NCBI GenBank assembly: GCA_023014485.1
Contig: JAJOZX010005798.1
Location: forward strand, 31,001 to 95,000
Reading direction: 5' to 3'
Source: Bathynomus jamesi
Lineage: Eukaryota > Arthropoda > Malacostraca > Isopoda > Cirolanidae
Length of the DNA stretch: 64,000 nt
Positions 51,840-63,117 of the stretch are shown one piece after another (position 1 is the stretch's first letter; every line of letters begins with the position of its first letter). A program made the position numbers and the translations under genes. The notes below the pieces were generated by a model, which was not told the origin of the DNA, searched no databases, and saw nothing but the letters and a program-made list of their open reading frames with translations.

Positions 51840-52132
51840 AGTTGTCATTTGCAACTCTTACCATCCAGGTTAGTCCTTTTAAATTTTAGTTTATTCTGTT
51901 GTTTTATTTTTAATGGGTTTGACTTTTATTGTTATATTGTCTTACAATCCAGGATATTTTTTTAAGCTATTTTTTAACTATTTTGCTTATTGTATTGGGT
52001 TTTATATGTACAGTATATTTATCTTACTTTTTTATTTTTTTTCTTTAGTTATATTATTGATTTTTTTTTGTTTTGATGCTTTCATTTAGTCACTGAAGAT
52101 GGCACCTGAGTGGACCCAAACGTTTGGCCAAT
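51840..52132 (+). mobile_element. PLE second arm, 3' end after LINE insertion
   Basis: Continues from 44964 after one duplication copy: GCAACTCTTACCATCCAGG, mirrored at 44180-44214. It runs through AT-rich 3' text and a hammerhead-like motif to GGCCAATAGGG, where the SINE/LINE palindrome begins. Confidence 0.85.
52093..52131 (+). ncRNA. Degenerate hammerhead-like motif, PLE second arm
   Basis: CTGAAGA at 52093-52099 followed by TGGCACCTGAGTGGACCC and then CAAACG where GAAACG is expected. The mutated GAAA box predicts loss of activity. It is the mirror partner of the motif at 43942-43984. Confidence 0.45.
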
Positions 52133-52232
52133 AGGGACAGAGCCCTCAAGTATTTTCCATATGTATGTTACTGTGTACCGCTCGCGCCTTCTTTCGAAAG
52201 AGTAGAGTTCCAGGGATTGTAGTTAACCAAGG

Positions 52233-52301
<69 letters not shown>

Positions 52302-52729
52302 CTTGGTTAACTTTGGTTTTACTCCCGCCCGAATTGTTCATTCTGAAGAAGGTCAAGCTTGTCACTCCACCTTAGACCTACAGTTTAACTTGGAATCCGA
52401 GCTACATCCCACCACCAGCAGCCCAGCGTCTTAACCACTGAGCTACCCATGGTACCCATTTATCTACCAACCAATTTCTTTATTGCGTGGAAGGATAAAC
52501 AGCTGGGTTTTGCTGCTCGGTGGTGTAGTGGTTAACGTCACTGACTACGAATCCATCGGCCCGGTAGATAAATGGGTACCATGGGTAGCTCAGTGGTTAA
52601 GACGCTGGGCTGCTGGTGGTGGGATGTAGCTCGGATTCCAAGTTAAACTGTAGGTCTAAGGTGGAGTGACAAGCTTGACCTTCTTCAGAATGAACAATTC
52701 GGGCGGGAGTAAAACCAAAGTTAACCAAG

Positions 52730-52807
<78 letters not shown>

Positions 52808-52906
52808 TGGTCTTAACTACAATCCCTGGAACTCTACTCTTTCGAAAGAAGGCGCGAGCGGTACACAGTAACATACATATGGAAAATACTTGAGGGCTCT
52901 GTCCCT
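52133..52906. repeat. 774-bp inverted duplication of LINE end plus SINE
   Basis: Arms of about 335 bp (52133-52465 and 52563-52906) are nearly identical in reverse: a LINE segment (AGCCCTCAAGTATTTTCC, CGCTCGCGCCTTCTTTCG), a (TA)n tract, the SINE tail and its second head. The centre (52466-52562) holds the first-head part of two inverted SINE copies with a deletion. (TA)n tracts at 52237-52297 and 52734-52806 differ in length between the arms. Confidence 0.9.
52300..52730. mobile_element. Two inverted dimeric SINEs, copies D1 and D2
   Basis: D1 (minus strand, about 52518-52300) and D2 (plus strand, about 52519-52730) meet at TTTTGCTGC|TCGGTGGTG. D2 has head 1 (GGTGTAGTGGTTAACGTC) joined directly to GGTAGATAAATGGG, lacking the central linker. 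Both have head 2 (GGGTAGCTCAGTGGTTAAG, GTAGCTCGGATTCC) and the tail AAGCTTGACCTTCTTC. Confidence 0.8.
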
Positions 52907-53290
52907 AACCTTAGAAATGAAATAGAAACAAACTGGAATGAGAGAAGAGGCAGATTTTGTACCGTCCCAGCTGCGGTGGGACAAGGGGCCATGAAAACGA
53001 GGATGGAAAATACCCTCAGAATGAGAGGCCCAAAGCTTTTCAATGTCCTACCAAAAGAAGTGAGGAATCTCCAGCACACCGACCTGAATAACTTTAAGAA
53101 CCAGCTGGACAGATTCCTGTGCAAAGTCCCTGACCAGCCATGCGTGGCTGGCTACGAGGGCAGGAGGAGATCAGATAGCAATTCCCTCCTTCACCAAATC
53201 CCGCAAATGAGGAGGGATGCTGCAGAGGGGTCGACCGCAGGTCGATCCTGAACCGTCGTTCAAACTCACCTGAAGTAAGTAACTAAAGTA
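52815..53290 (+). mobile_element. CR1-like LINE 3' fragment
   Basis: Plus-strand C-terminal part: SLELYSFERRRERYTVTYI, WKILEGSVPNLRNEIETNW, RRGRFCTVPAAVGQGAMKTR, RMRGPKLFNVLPKEVRNL, DLNNFKNQLDRFLCKVPDQP and NSLLHQIPQMRRDAAEGST, stop at about 53250. The tail is AAGTAAGTAACTAAAGTAAG. The frame from 52976 to 53251 is open, so this is a rather fresh copy; its left part is shared with the palindrome's right arm. Confidence 0.9.
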
Positions 53291-53323
53291 AGTGTGTGTA
53301 TATATATATATATATATAATATA

Positions 53324-53363
<40 letters not shown>

Positions 53364-53514
53364 CACAGACCATACATGGAACAAGGAACTCTTCTGGAAT
53401 ATTAAATTCAATATAGTTTGAGTAAATAATGATAATTGGTAAATGGGGCCTCTTTGCTGGCGACCAGTTAGAAACTTCACTATTTGCCATTTATTATTAC
53501 TTATTCTGACTACA
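53291..53514. repeat. TA tract and fragment of the 456-bp LTR-like unit
   Basis: (TA)n at 53298-53360, then ACACAGACCATACATGGAAC and AAGGAACTCTTCTGG, matching the first about 100 bases of the unit arrayed at 22.05-23.66 kb. A CCATTTATTATTACTTATTC segment mirrors it near 53487, hinting at a small inverted pair. Confidence 0.7.
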
Positions 53515-55310
53515 AGAAGAGAGCCAAAACCAAGGTCCAGGGTTTTCGAGATGCCTGGAAACTCTGCGTTTGAAAGACTGGAGGTCATAGACAAAGGAAA
53601 GATGGGTTGAGGAAGATTGTTCCAGAGATGACCGGTTGAGTAGATGAAAGATTGAAAATACCGATTAACTCTTGCGTTAAAGAGTTGGACAGAAAAGGAA
53701 TGAAAATGTGTAGAAAGTCTGGTACTGCGTGTGCTCTCTTTAAAGGAGGCATGCAGTTGCAACGTTGCGGCGAAGAGAGAGGGATTGAAGACAGTCAGTA
53801 AGAGGTGGGTAACTGATGAGACTAAAAACCTTGATTTCACCTAGTCAGGTAGGGCGTATGTGTTCAGCCACCCAACACATGAGAAACGTACTCTATACAG
53901 GGACGGATAAGACCCCTGTACAGAGACAGCAACTGAGTGGGGCTGAAGAAACTGCGGAGACGGTACAACACACCTAACCTCTTAGAAGCTGCTTTAGAAA
54001 GAGAATATATGTGATCTTTCCATGAAAGATCATGAGAAAGGAAATGCTAAGAATGTTAAGAGAAAAGGAAGGATTGAGTTATGTATTGTTGAAGATAAGG
54101 GGATAGTCGTCTGGAAGATTGTGACGATTAGACAGGTGGAGAAGTTGAATTTTTGATGCACTGAAAGCCACAAGGTTTTTTTCTACCCCAATCAGAGATA
54201 GTAGAAGATAAGAGGTTAGGTGTACCATAGCCGTCCTACGCGAAGCATGGAGTGACTGTTGAGAGGAACGTTTTGTGAAGCGGGTGGAGAAGTGAAGCGT
54301 GCAGTCGTCAGCATAGGAGTTGATAGGACGGGAAGTGTGACTTAATAGATCCTTGATAAATAAAATGAAAAGCATGGGTGACAGGACAGAACCCTGAGGA
54401 ACACCATTGTTAATAACTTTAGGTGAAGAACAGTGGACATCTATAACCACAGCTTAGATCGTCTGTCTGGAAAGTACCAGATGAAAGGCAAAGACGAAAG
54501 CATTTGCCTTGGGATGGTATCAGCATAGAAGCACAGTTCTTGAGAACAACAGGAGGAACACCATCAGGACCGTATGCCTCCCTAGAGTTGACCCTAGATA
54601 GGGCAGAAAGAACATCTTTGGAAGAGATTCTAATTTCAGACATAATTAATTCGGAGGGAGTTGGAGAAGGAAGAATAGCACCAAAGTCATCCATGGTTGA
54701 GTTGGAGGCGAAAGTTTGAGCGAAGAGTTCAGCTTTGTGAGAGAAGAGACAGCAACTGAGCTGTCGGAATGAAAAAGAGGAGAGAAAGAAGAAGTAAAGT
54801 TGTTGGAGAGGTTCTTAACTTGATGCCAGAAAGAGTGAGAAGAATTACAACTGGATAGGTTTTCACATTTTTGTCGGCTGGAAGAATTTTTGGCGAGTCG
54901 AAGAACAGATTTTGCACGTTTTCGGGCAGAAATATAAACTAAGTGAGAGTCAGGAGTTGGAGGGCAACGGTAGCTTCTGAAAGACTCCTCTGTGTTGCAG
55001 ATATCAATAGAAAAAGTAAAGTTAAAACAAGGTTTTTTGCATTAGCAGTAGGAATAGAATATGGAATATACGCCTCCATGCTTGAGAGAATCACCTCCGT
55101 GATGCACTCAACACAATCGGACGGGGTCCGGCCATGGAAGCAGTAATCATTCCATGTGAAATCAGAGAAATACTGCCTAAGGGCCTCCAAATCGGCGGCG
55201 TCGAAGTGCCAAAGGCGTCTCCTCTTGGGAGGATCCAAGGCCGAATTGAAGCGATAGGACAGGAAACAGATTGTGGTCGGAGGAGCCAACGGAGAAAAAA
55301 GATTGACAGA
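53515..55310 (-). mobile_element. LINE fragment: EN end, RT and C-terminus
   Basis: Minus strand from about 55310 (end of the endonuclease/linker) down to about 53515. Central RT boxes are missing between about 54480 and 54560, an internal deletion. Several frameshifts. The left flank is the 456-bp-unit fragment; the right flank is a TA/CA tract next to the second long-spacing mariner. Confidence 0.85.
53540..55300 (-). pseudogene. LINE ORF2 (partial EN, linker, RT)
   Basis: Minus-strand blocks: DLEALRQYFSDFTWNDYCF, FHGRTPSDCVECITEVILS; linker SFWHQVKNLSNNFTSSF; VNSREAYGPDGVPPVVLKNC at about 54585; then after the deletion INNGVPQGSVLSPMLFILFI at 54410 and INSYADDCTLHFS at 54322; and C-terminal TRLSTHFHSFSVQLFNARVN, SFIYSTGHLWNNLPQPIFP. 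YADD and the QG box are present; the box with the first catalytic Asp is deleted. Probably Jockey/Nimb-like; clade uncertain. Confidence 0.82.
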
Positions 55311-56600
<1,290 letters not shown>

Positions 56601-57803
56601 AAAATGGAAAATCCGAAAGAATCGTGATCGGAGGAAATTGATCGTGAAAATATTATTTTGAATATACTGTATATGTATATATTGAGTATAATTGTGCATG
56701 CTCACTCAACTACAATGGTAATAAAATATATGATAAACATATCTGAAATTTCGCTTTGACGTAGTCGTGGAGAAATGTTAATTAATCTTTCCATGCGTGA
56801 ATTTCTGAGAAATTGTTAGCGGAGAAGCTTCGTTTGGTATACTTTCAAGTTCACCTTTAAAGTCCTTCAGGCTAAAACAATAATTGGAATAAGATTAACT
56901 TTTTTTGTTTTTTCCATAAATTCTGCAACAACTGCTCTTTACTCGTTGGCGATGATCAAATAGAATAAATAAATAAATTTGATGCCCTTCAGAAATTACA
57001 AAACGTTTTTAACGTTACAAATTTCACTCTATTTGAGTTGCGCAACGAAATTTTACGCGGAAATAAATACTTGATGTTGCAGTGAAATTAGTTAAAAATA
57101 AACACGTATTTATTTTCCCTTTTTTGTTTAGTTATTTACCGTAGAATTTTGTTATTTAACGAACATTTACTGCACCATTACGGTAAAATTAAGTATTTAT
57201 TAAATAACAAATTAAACAAATGAACTAAATGTATACAATATAGCGAAATTATTCTTCCCCTTCAAGGTACTTTTCACGTCCTTCCTGAAACTCAACTAGT
57301 TTGATAATTCCTTTGGGTAATAATTGTGGTTTTTATTTATGTCTTGTATCAGAAAGTACATGTCACAAATAGATCATAAACAGTTTTACTTCTTCTCTAA
57401 CTCTCTAACATTGATTTCAAATTGGAAAATTTTCCCCGGAGTCTTTCCTCTCCTCCTTTCCTGTCAGACATTTTGGGTTAACACAATGGCTAACAACGGA
57501 AACCTAAAGAAAAGAACCAATTCTGTTATCAGCTTTCATGAGGACGGTAAATTTTCTCTCCTTTATCTTTTTAAGCCCCGAATTTTTTGTAGGGTTAAGT
57601 TATGAATGCGTGTATTTGAAACGTTAGCAATTTGTACCTTTAGTCCTTAAAGGGTTAAACTTTAAAAAGAGCAAAAGTGTTTATCAGAGAATAATTACGT
57701 TTCAAATTTATGTATTTAAATTTTTGTATTTTTCAACTTTAATATTAAAGACGCGAGCAAATAAAGCACCATTTCCAATGCAGAATGAGAATTGTTGTTG
57801 GTA
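56601..57803. other. Unassigned AT-rich stretch
   Basis: No domain, repeat end or splice-supported exon recognised. A plus-strand frame at 57324-57605 (MWFLFMSCIRKYMSQIDH) lacks recognisable features. Confidence 0.4.
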
Positions 57804-57825
57804 GGGGGGGGGGGGGGGGGGGGGG
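57804..57825 (+). repeat. 22-base poly-G run
   Basis: Uninterrupted G22, able to form intermolecular or intramolecular G-quadruplexes. It may also be an assembly artefact zone. Confidence 0.95.
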
Positions 57826-57851
57826 CATATTTTTTCTTTTCTCATAATACA

Positions 57852-57874
57852 AGGTGTCTCAAAAGTCACTGTGT

Positions 57875-57908
<34 letters not shown>

Positions 57909-58193
57909 TTTTTTTTTCAAAATAATATGTATCGTATATGCAGAGAGTGTATATTATTCAGTGCTGTAATGGGAAGAATACGCGGTCATATGGCGTATTT
58001 CAACCTTAAAATTTCAGGCATGCCGTATAGTTAAGAATAGAACCTTGGCCATACACAGGTATATGGCATATGGCTAAATATCTCGACCTCAGGTCATGAA
58101 AAGGTCCCCAAAATGGCCGTTTTGGTGACCCCCTCTCCTTTCTCTCGCTATGGGAGCAGCAGCGTAGGGCAAGGAAACGTTACCATTACAGCA

Positions 58194-58225
<32 letters not shown>

Positions 58226-58546
58226 ATTATTTCACGAAAGTAACACGTGAAAAATATTTATGATGAATAAAACCGCGAAGGAAAGGAAACACAAAATGGT
58301 GCTCAAGCTCAATAAACAGGAACACCAGAGATAAAAATAAACATCCTTCAAGGTTTAATCAGTACCAACGTTTCGGAATGCACTAATTCCATCTTCAGGG
58401 CTAAAACAATAAAATGCCAAATCACATACAAAATACAAATTGCTCGATAACAATTTAAAATAAAGTTAAAAATTATAAAAAGTAGCTACTTTTTATAATT
58501 TTTAACTATTATATTGGTGTACAGGGACTTTTGAGATACCCCGTAT
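57852..58546. mobile_element. Mariner-tipped element carrying PLE terminus
   Basis: Inverted ends (AAGGTGTCTCAAAAGTCACT on the left, reverse of AGGGACTTTTGAGATACCCC on the right) resemble the CAGGGTGTCCC tips of the other Tc1/mariner elements. The interior has CA/TA tracts (57875-57907, 58195-58221) and a PLE 3' terminal segment with a hammerhead-like motif (58352-58404). No transposase. Confidence 0.6.
58352..58404 (-). ncRNA. Hammerhead ribozyme candidate (best PLE copy)
   Basis: On the minus strand: CTGAAGA (58398-58392), stem II GGAAT (58390-58386) with ATTCC (58379-58375) closing perfectly over a 6-base loop, GAAAC (58375-58370 region), a minimal stem III AC-GTTG-GT, and a GTA cleavage triplet at 58365-58363. 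The 3' side TGATTAAAC can pair with GTTTTAG upstream as stem I. One extra T lies between CTGAAGA and stem II. Hammerheads in Penelope-like element termini are known. They process the RNA by self-cleavage. Confidence 0.6.
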
Positions 58547-59474
58547 GAATATTCCCATAAAAAATAACGCTAAATGTTTTATTACTAATGTATTTATATA
58601 ATAAAAATTTTAAAAAAAGAAAGATAAAGAGAAAAATATTTTTCCAAAGAAAATTAAATCTTATTTCTATAATAATGATCCTATTTTGTGACATTTATTT
58701 TCAACCAACTTCAGTCTTTTGCTGTTTATAATTTTAAATTTTATCTTCTTTAGCCCAAATTTTCTGATGACTCGCAATTTTCCTAAGAATTCTACGATTC
58801 TTTTAAGAATTTGGTAAATATAATAATGACGTCTTTTAAGTTCCGGTATTGTCAAGGTGGGGATGGGGGTGGGGGTTTTGTGCTTTGGATTTTTTCTTCT
58901 TATTTTGCGTTTTATTCTTTTCTTTTGCGAGTCATGATGTTCCCGGATATTTGAAGTACGAGTACGCTTTCATGTTGACAGTTATTGCCATACGTTCTTA
59001 TGATCATTCTTATCAACTGTAGAATGATAATTTTAACAAATTTTGAACAACCTGCAAAACTGCTTGAATAAATAGACCTATATTATAATACCCTTTGATA
59101 TCAAAGTCACAGGGAACTCTTAATACGTGCAAATCTGCTTTTGGAAAAATGGGTAAATATTCACTTTCAGGGCCACCTATTTTTTGGACTCGTCGATGGC
59201 CGAAAGTTGGTTACGTGGGGAATAACGTCTTCTATTTGTGGAATAACGTCTTCTATTGTCCTCCATTTACTGCGCAAACAGTTTGTAGATTGTCAATGAA
59301 ATGTATTCTTCCGCTGTCACAATATAAATAATATGTAATTTAAATACTGCAAGACTAGATTTAAAATTACTCGTATACTCAGTAAAGATTTATATAACAT
59401 TTTTTCTATAATATTAGAGGAGGAGCATACAGTTCACGTACAAACGTTACCAGAGTTTTAGCGTCTTGCCCTTC
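58547..59474. other. Unassigned stretch
   Basis: AT-rich. GGCCGAAAGTTGGTTACGTG at about 59199 resembles the repeated LINE-upstream block at 13.56 kb. A tandem TAACGTCTTCTATTTGTGGAA pair sits at about 59222-59255. No gene recognised. Confidence 0.4.
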
Positions 59475-59840
59475 TTACTTAAATCTGATCGGAAAGAATT
59501 CAAAACAACAGGCTCGAACGAAAAAAGGCCCTGCTAAGATTGAAGTTGTTTGAAAGTTGAATGATGGCAGAGTCAAGGATGCTTCTATTAACAATGCTGC
59601 TCGAGTGAAACAAAACTGAGGAATTATCCCCTCAATCACTACGATTGCAAAACTCTGACAATTGGACAAAAAGGGCATTGAAGACTGTCCCGTTCTAACG
59701 GAATATTGATGTTGTTTTACACGTGTGTTCAAATCTTTTCCCGTCTGTCCAATGTAAAAGAAGTCACATCGTTTACAACCAATTTTATAGATAATACCCG
59801 AATTATTGCTAGGACTATTCTTTATTATGACATTTTCCAC
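59475..59840 (-). pseudogene. PLE GIY-YIG endonuclease domain
   Basis: Reads IIYKIGCKRCDFFYIGQTGK, then DLNTRVKQHQYSVRTGQ. IIYKI and YIGQTG are the GIY and YIG strands, CKRC is the Cys pair placed between them in PLE nucleases, and RVKQH supplies the catalytic Arg region. Downstream, NCQSFAIVVIEGIIPQFC and LLIEASLTLPSFNFQ bring a Glu where the metal-binding Glu is expected. Open for 121 codons but without its RT. Confidence 0.85.
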
Positions 59841-60120
59841 GATATTGTCATATGAAAATATTACATTAATATTGAAAAGTTTAAGTACATTAGCAATGCC
59901 TAAACATCCTGAAGAAAAGGGAGTACTAAAATATTCTTCGACACAGTGCGAGGATTATTATTCAAACGATATAAGGTTCGTTTTGCCTTGTTAAGGTAAG
60001 ATTATATTTAAAGGCTACGTTAATCCCAATTGTTTTAAATGAGTAAAAGGTTTTAAATATAGGATGTTTAATTTACGCCATCCGATACATATAATTGGAT
60101 AATCAAAGCTCTGAACATTT
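59475..60120 (-). mobile_element. Penelope-like element, C-terminal fragment
   Basis: Minus strand: linker (FKTIGINVAFKYNLTLTRQN at about 60050-60000), an intervening stretch with stops, then the GIY-YIG domain to about 59475. Same family as 32.82-33.85 kb. RT and termini missing. Confidence 0.82.
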
Positions 60121-60150
60121 CCTTTATTTATTTCTCAAATATTTTTGAAG

Positions 60151-60639
60151 CATGGGCGAAACCAGGGAGGGTAGTCTAGGGGGGGGGGGGACCAAACAGA
60201 CATCATGCCGAGTATTTTATTTGATTCACATTTTTTATATACCATACGCTTCTCCCACCATACTGTGAGGTAGCAACAGGAAACAGGCTCCCTGTTCTAG
60301 CGCGTGAGCTAAAAGGTATCAAAAACTCGCACTTCCCTAAGGAGATGATCCATATTTAAATTTTATTGTAATACATACATATACCCTATTTTTCAATAGT
60401 GTGGTAGTAATAGTTACATTGACAAAGAAATATTATATTATATAAAATATTATATAGGGCCCATAAATATAAAAATTGATCGTAGTTGCATGAAAATTGT
60501 GAATTTTATGGGCAATTTTGGAGAGATGGTGTAAACTTGTAAAGCGTTTTATGAACTTTAGTAAAATTTCGACTTGGTCGCCTTTGTGGATCTATCCTAG
60601 GGGCACGTGCCCCCTAGGTCCCCCCTGAATCCGCCCATG
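60151..60639. mobile_element. hAT-like non-autonomous element with G-rich ends
   Basis: The left end CATGGGCGAAACCAGGGAGG and the right end reversed CATGGGCGGATTCAGGGGGG form inverted ends extending into TAGGGGG-type text (G12 at 60179-60190; GGGGCACGTGCCCC at 60601-60614). Similar GGGGCGGATCTATGCC text occurs at 62264. An 8-bp duplication is not visible. Confidence 0.55.
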
Positions 60640-60769
60640 GAGAGCATGTTGCGACTCCCAAGTATTAGTGAGGCTAAAATAATGAAATTGACAACACTAA
60701 AAATCGTAAGCACTAAAGCTGAAATTAATAAACACAGATAAGTTTTAAAAAACATAAAATGAGTTGTAG
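60640..60769. other. Unassigned spacer
   Basis: About 130 bases of AT-rich sequence; nothing recognised. Confidence 0.4.
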
Positions 60770-61228
60770 AATATCGTATATTGGGGCGTATAAGTCTACG
60801 GTCCAGATTAGTCGATCCCCTAACTTTCAATTTCAGATTTAGATTTTAGCCTATTGTGGGTGTTTAAGTCGACCACCAACTTGCCAACATAAAAAAGTAA
60901 AACTTTGTAAAAACCTCGTAAAAATTAGTTATCAAATCCTTCATAATCATCATCATAATTATCATCTGACATCATAAGTTCATTATATACTTGTACATCC
61001 TGAAATACATTTGCGAGTGCTTCGTCATATGGATCCAATTCAGATGTTGACCAAAAGCGAGCTAATGCAGGACTGAGGACCTATGACAGGTAGACCCGTC
61101 TTTAAATACGAGCTAAAATGGAAAGTGGAAGGTTAATTTTTTAGACTGGGCCTATAAGTCGACTCCCTACTTTGGGGGCATAATTTTAAGCTTAAAATAC
61201 AGACTTATACGCCCCAATATACGATATT
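60770..61228 (-). mobile_element. Pogo-like element, internally deleted
   Basis: Perfect 28-bp terminal inverted repeats at 60770-60797 and 61201-61228 (inner text TTGGGGCGTATAAGTCT), with further imperfect inward repeats (CTTTGGGGGCATAA side). The interior codes on the minus strand for an acidic transposase end. TA-type flanks are possible because the ends are AT-rich. The length of 459 bp implies loss of DNA-binding and catalytic domains. Confidence 0.8.
60925..61085 (-). pseudogene. Pogo-like transposase acidic C-terminus
   Basis: The minus strand reads SPALARFWSTSELDPYDEAL, ANVFQDVQVYNELMMSDDN and then YDDDYEGFDN followed by a stop. Acidic tails of this kind close pogo/Tigger-type transposases. 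The catalytic domain is deleted. Classification rests on the tail and on TIR style, hence the moderate score. Confidence 0.55.
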
Positions 61229-61348
61229 ACAAAATTTGATCAAAAGAGTGACAACGTAAAAATATGTATACTTTTAAACTACGTAAATTTATAGAGTTAT
61301 GCTATTGCCTTTTATAATTATTAAACTTTTCTAACCATGTTTTCGATA

Positions 61349-61421
61349 TATAATATATATATATATATATATAATATATATATATATATAATAATATATA
61401 ATATATATATATATATATATA

Positions 61422-61467
<46 letters not shown>
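61349..61467. repeat. (TA)n(TG)n microsatellite
   Basis: TA-rich tract with phase slips to 61424, then about 21 TG units. Confidence 0.97.
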
Positions 61468-61469
<2 letters not shown>

Positions 61470-61741
61470 ATTACAGTATAAGGTTAAGAAATAATAGTTT
61501 ATAAATCATAAAATACAGAGTGTTGACAAAAGTAAATAGACACCAAAATAATTGTCCTCAAGAACAAATGGCAAAGATCATGAATGGAATGTCAGAATAC
61601 GTATCACCTTTACATAATGCAAAAGGAGAAGCAACACGATTTTGAATATATTTATTCAATAAATCCGTTATTACTTATTGACTTTTATTATCAAATCAAA
61701 AACCATGAGAAAAAACCAAAGGTGTCTATTTACTTTTCGCA

Positions 61742-61743
<2 letters not shown>

Positions 61744-61828
<85 letters not shown>
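61744..61828. repeat. (CT)n(TA)n microsatellite
   Basis: About 20 CT units then about 20 TA units. A plus-strand frame running into it codes only Ser-Leu and Ile-Tyr repeats. Confidence 0.97.
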
Positions 61829-61829
<1 letters not shown>

Positions 61830-63117
61830 CATGATAAAGATGGCAGTATTGGTTCTTAATATTACATAATTATTAGTTTCGAAATGTGCTTTTTTTATTT
61901 ATTTATTTATTGCCACTTAATACTGTACAGTATATTGACTTTGGATAAACCTTTTATATTTTCCTGTTTAATACGTACACAAAATTAGAGGTAAACAAAC
62001 ATTCTAAAAGTGATCATTGAAAGTTTGACGAAAATAGTTTTTGTTTAGTTACACTAAAATAGTAATCAGTCAAAAATATTTGAGTTACCAAAACCGTTCA
62101 AGGATAATAACCATTGAAACCGATATAACCATTTGGTAAAAACGTTGTTTTTTAACTTAGTGACGTGTCTCCTTCACGTTGCTGATTTTGATGACTAGAT
62201 GAGGAAGCAGCCACGGGTACTGTAACTGGGGTGTCCAGATTTGTGCTTGGAAAAACCGGGACAGGGGCGGATCTATGCCCTATAGCCTATAGGCTTATTT
62301 TGAAAACACTTTTTAATAGAGTAAATGAATACTAAATATAATAATACACACATTTATACTTTCACATTCGCATAATATATAATTAGTAACTCTTAAAATA
62401 TGTAAAAGCGAAACAAAATGTCCCGGAAAACCGGGACGTATGGACACCTTAATCGTAATTGGGGTTTATATAACATGAAAATAATTTATTTCACGCAGCG
62501 ACGGTATGGTACCGTTGTTTAATTTCTAAAAATAGGGTTTTCAATAGATTTTACGCGTTCCTTACTCACAATTGATGAACGAAGATCTGGTCCATTATTC
62601 CAATTTCATCTACACTTCTCAAGTGAATAGTTTAGTCGTTAACATTTTAAACAACGAGTGTTTATAATAAATCTTTTACTCTGACTTCAATCCTAGTTAT
62701 TAAACTTATTTTTAATATGCAGTTAGAAAGTGAATTCAGTTTTACCTTCAGATTTCCATTGCATTTCGAGTTTATAATGAGACAAATAATAATTAACACG
62801 TGATTTACGTAATGAAACGCGAAATTAACACTTAATTTACGTCAAATCCTTCACCACAAAGAGCATTTTTCATCCGATATCATTTGTGACGAATTAGAGC
62901 AGTTGAATACTTTAGCGAAGTTCGGGTTGTTCCTTATTATTCCATGTACCCTGAAAGGTTCCGGGGTATGAACTTGGTATTTGAAAGAGTCTATTAATTC
63001 ATCTTGATCGAAGTTGACACACCAAGACTGTATGTAGAAAGGGATAATATTTAAATTAATATTTTCATTAATATATATATATACACGCAGTATATATACT
63101 TAAGTATACTTACTTTA
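61829..63117. other. Unassigned, with possible hAT-like fragment
   Basis: At about 62230-62452 imperfect inverted text (GGGGTGTCCAGATTTGTG; reversed right AAGGTGTCCATACGTCCC) suggests a decayed element holding a smaller CAGGGGCGGATCTATGCC scrap. The rest is AT-rich with no supported gene. A short TA run lies at 63071-63081. Confidence 0.4.

Noticed and set aside
57324..57605. Plus-strand 93-residue frame
   Set aside because: No domain or context support; expected by chance in AT-rich DNA.
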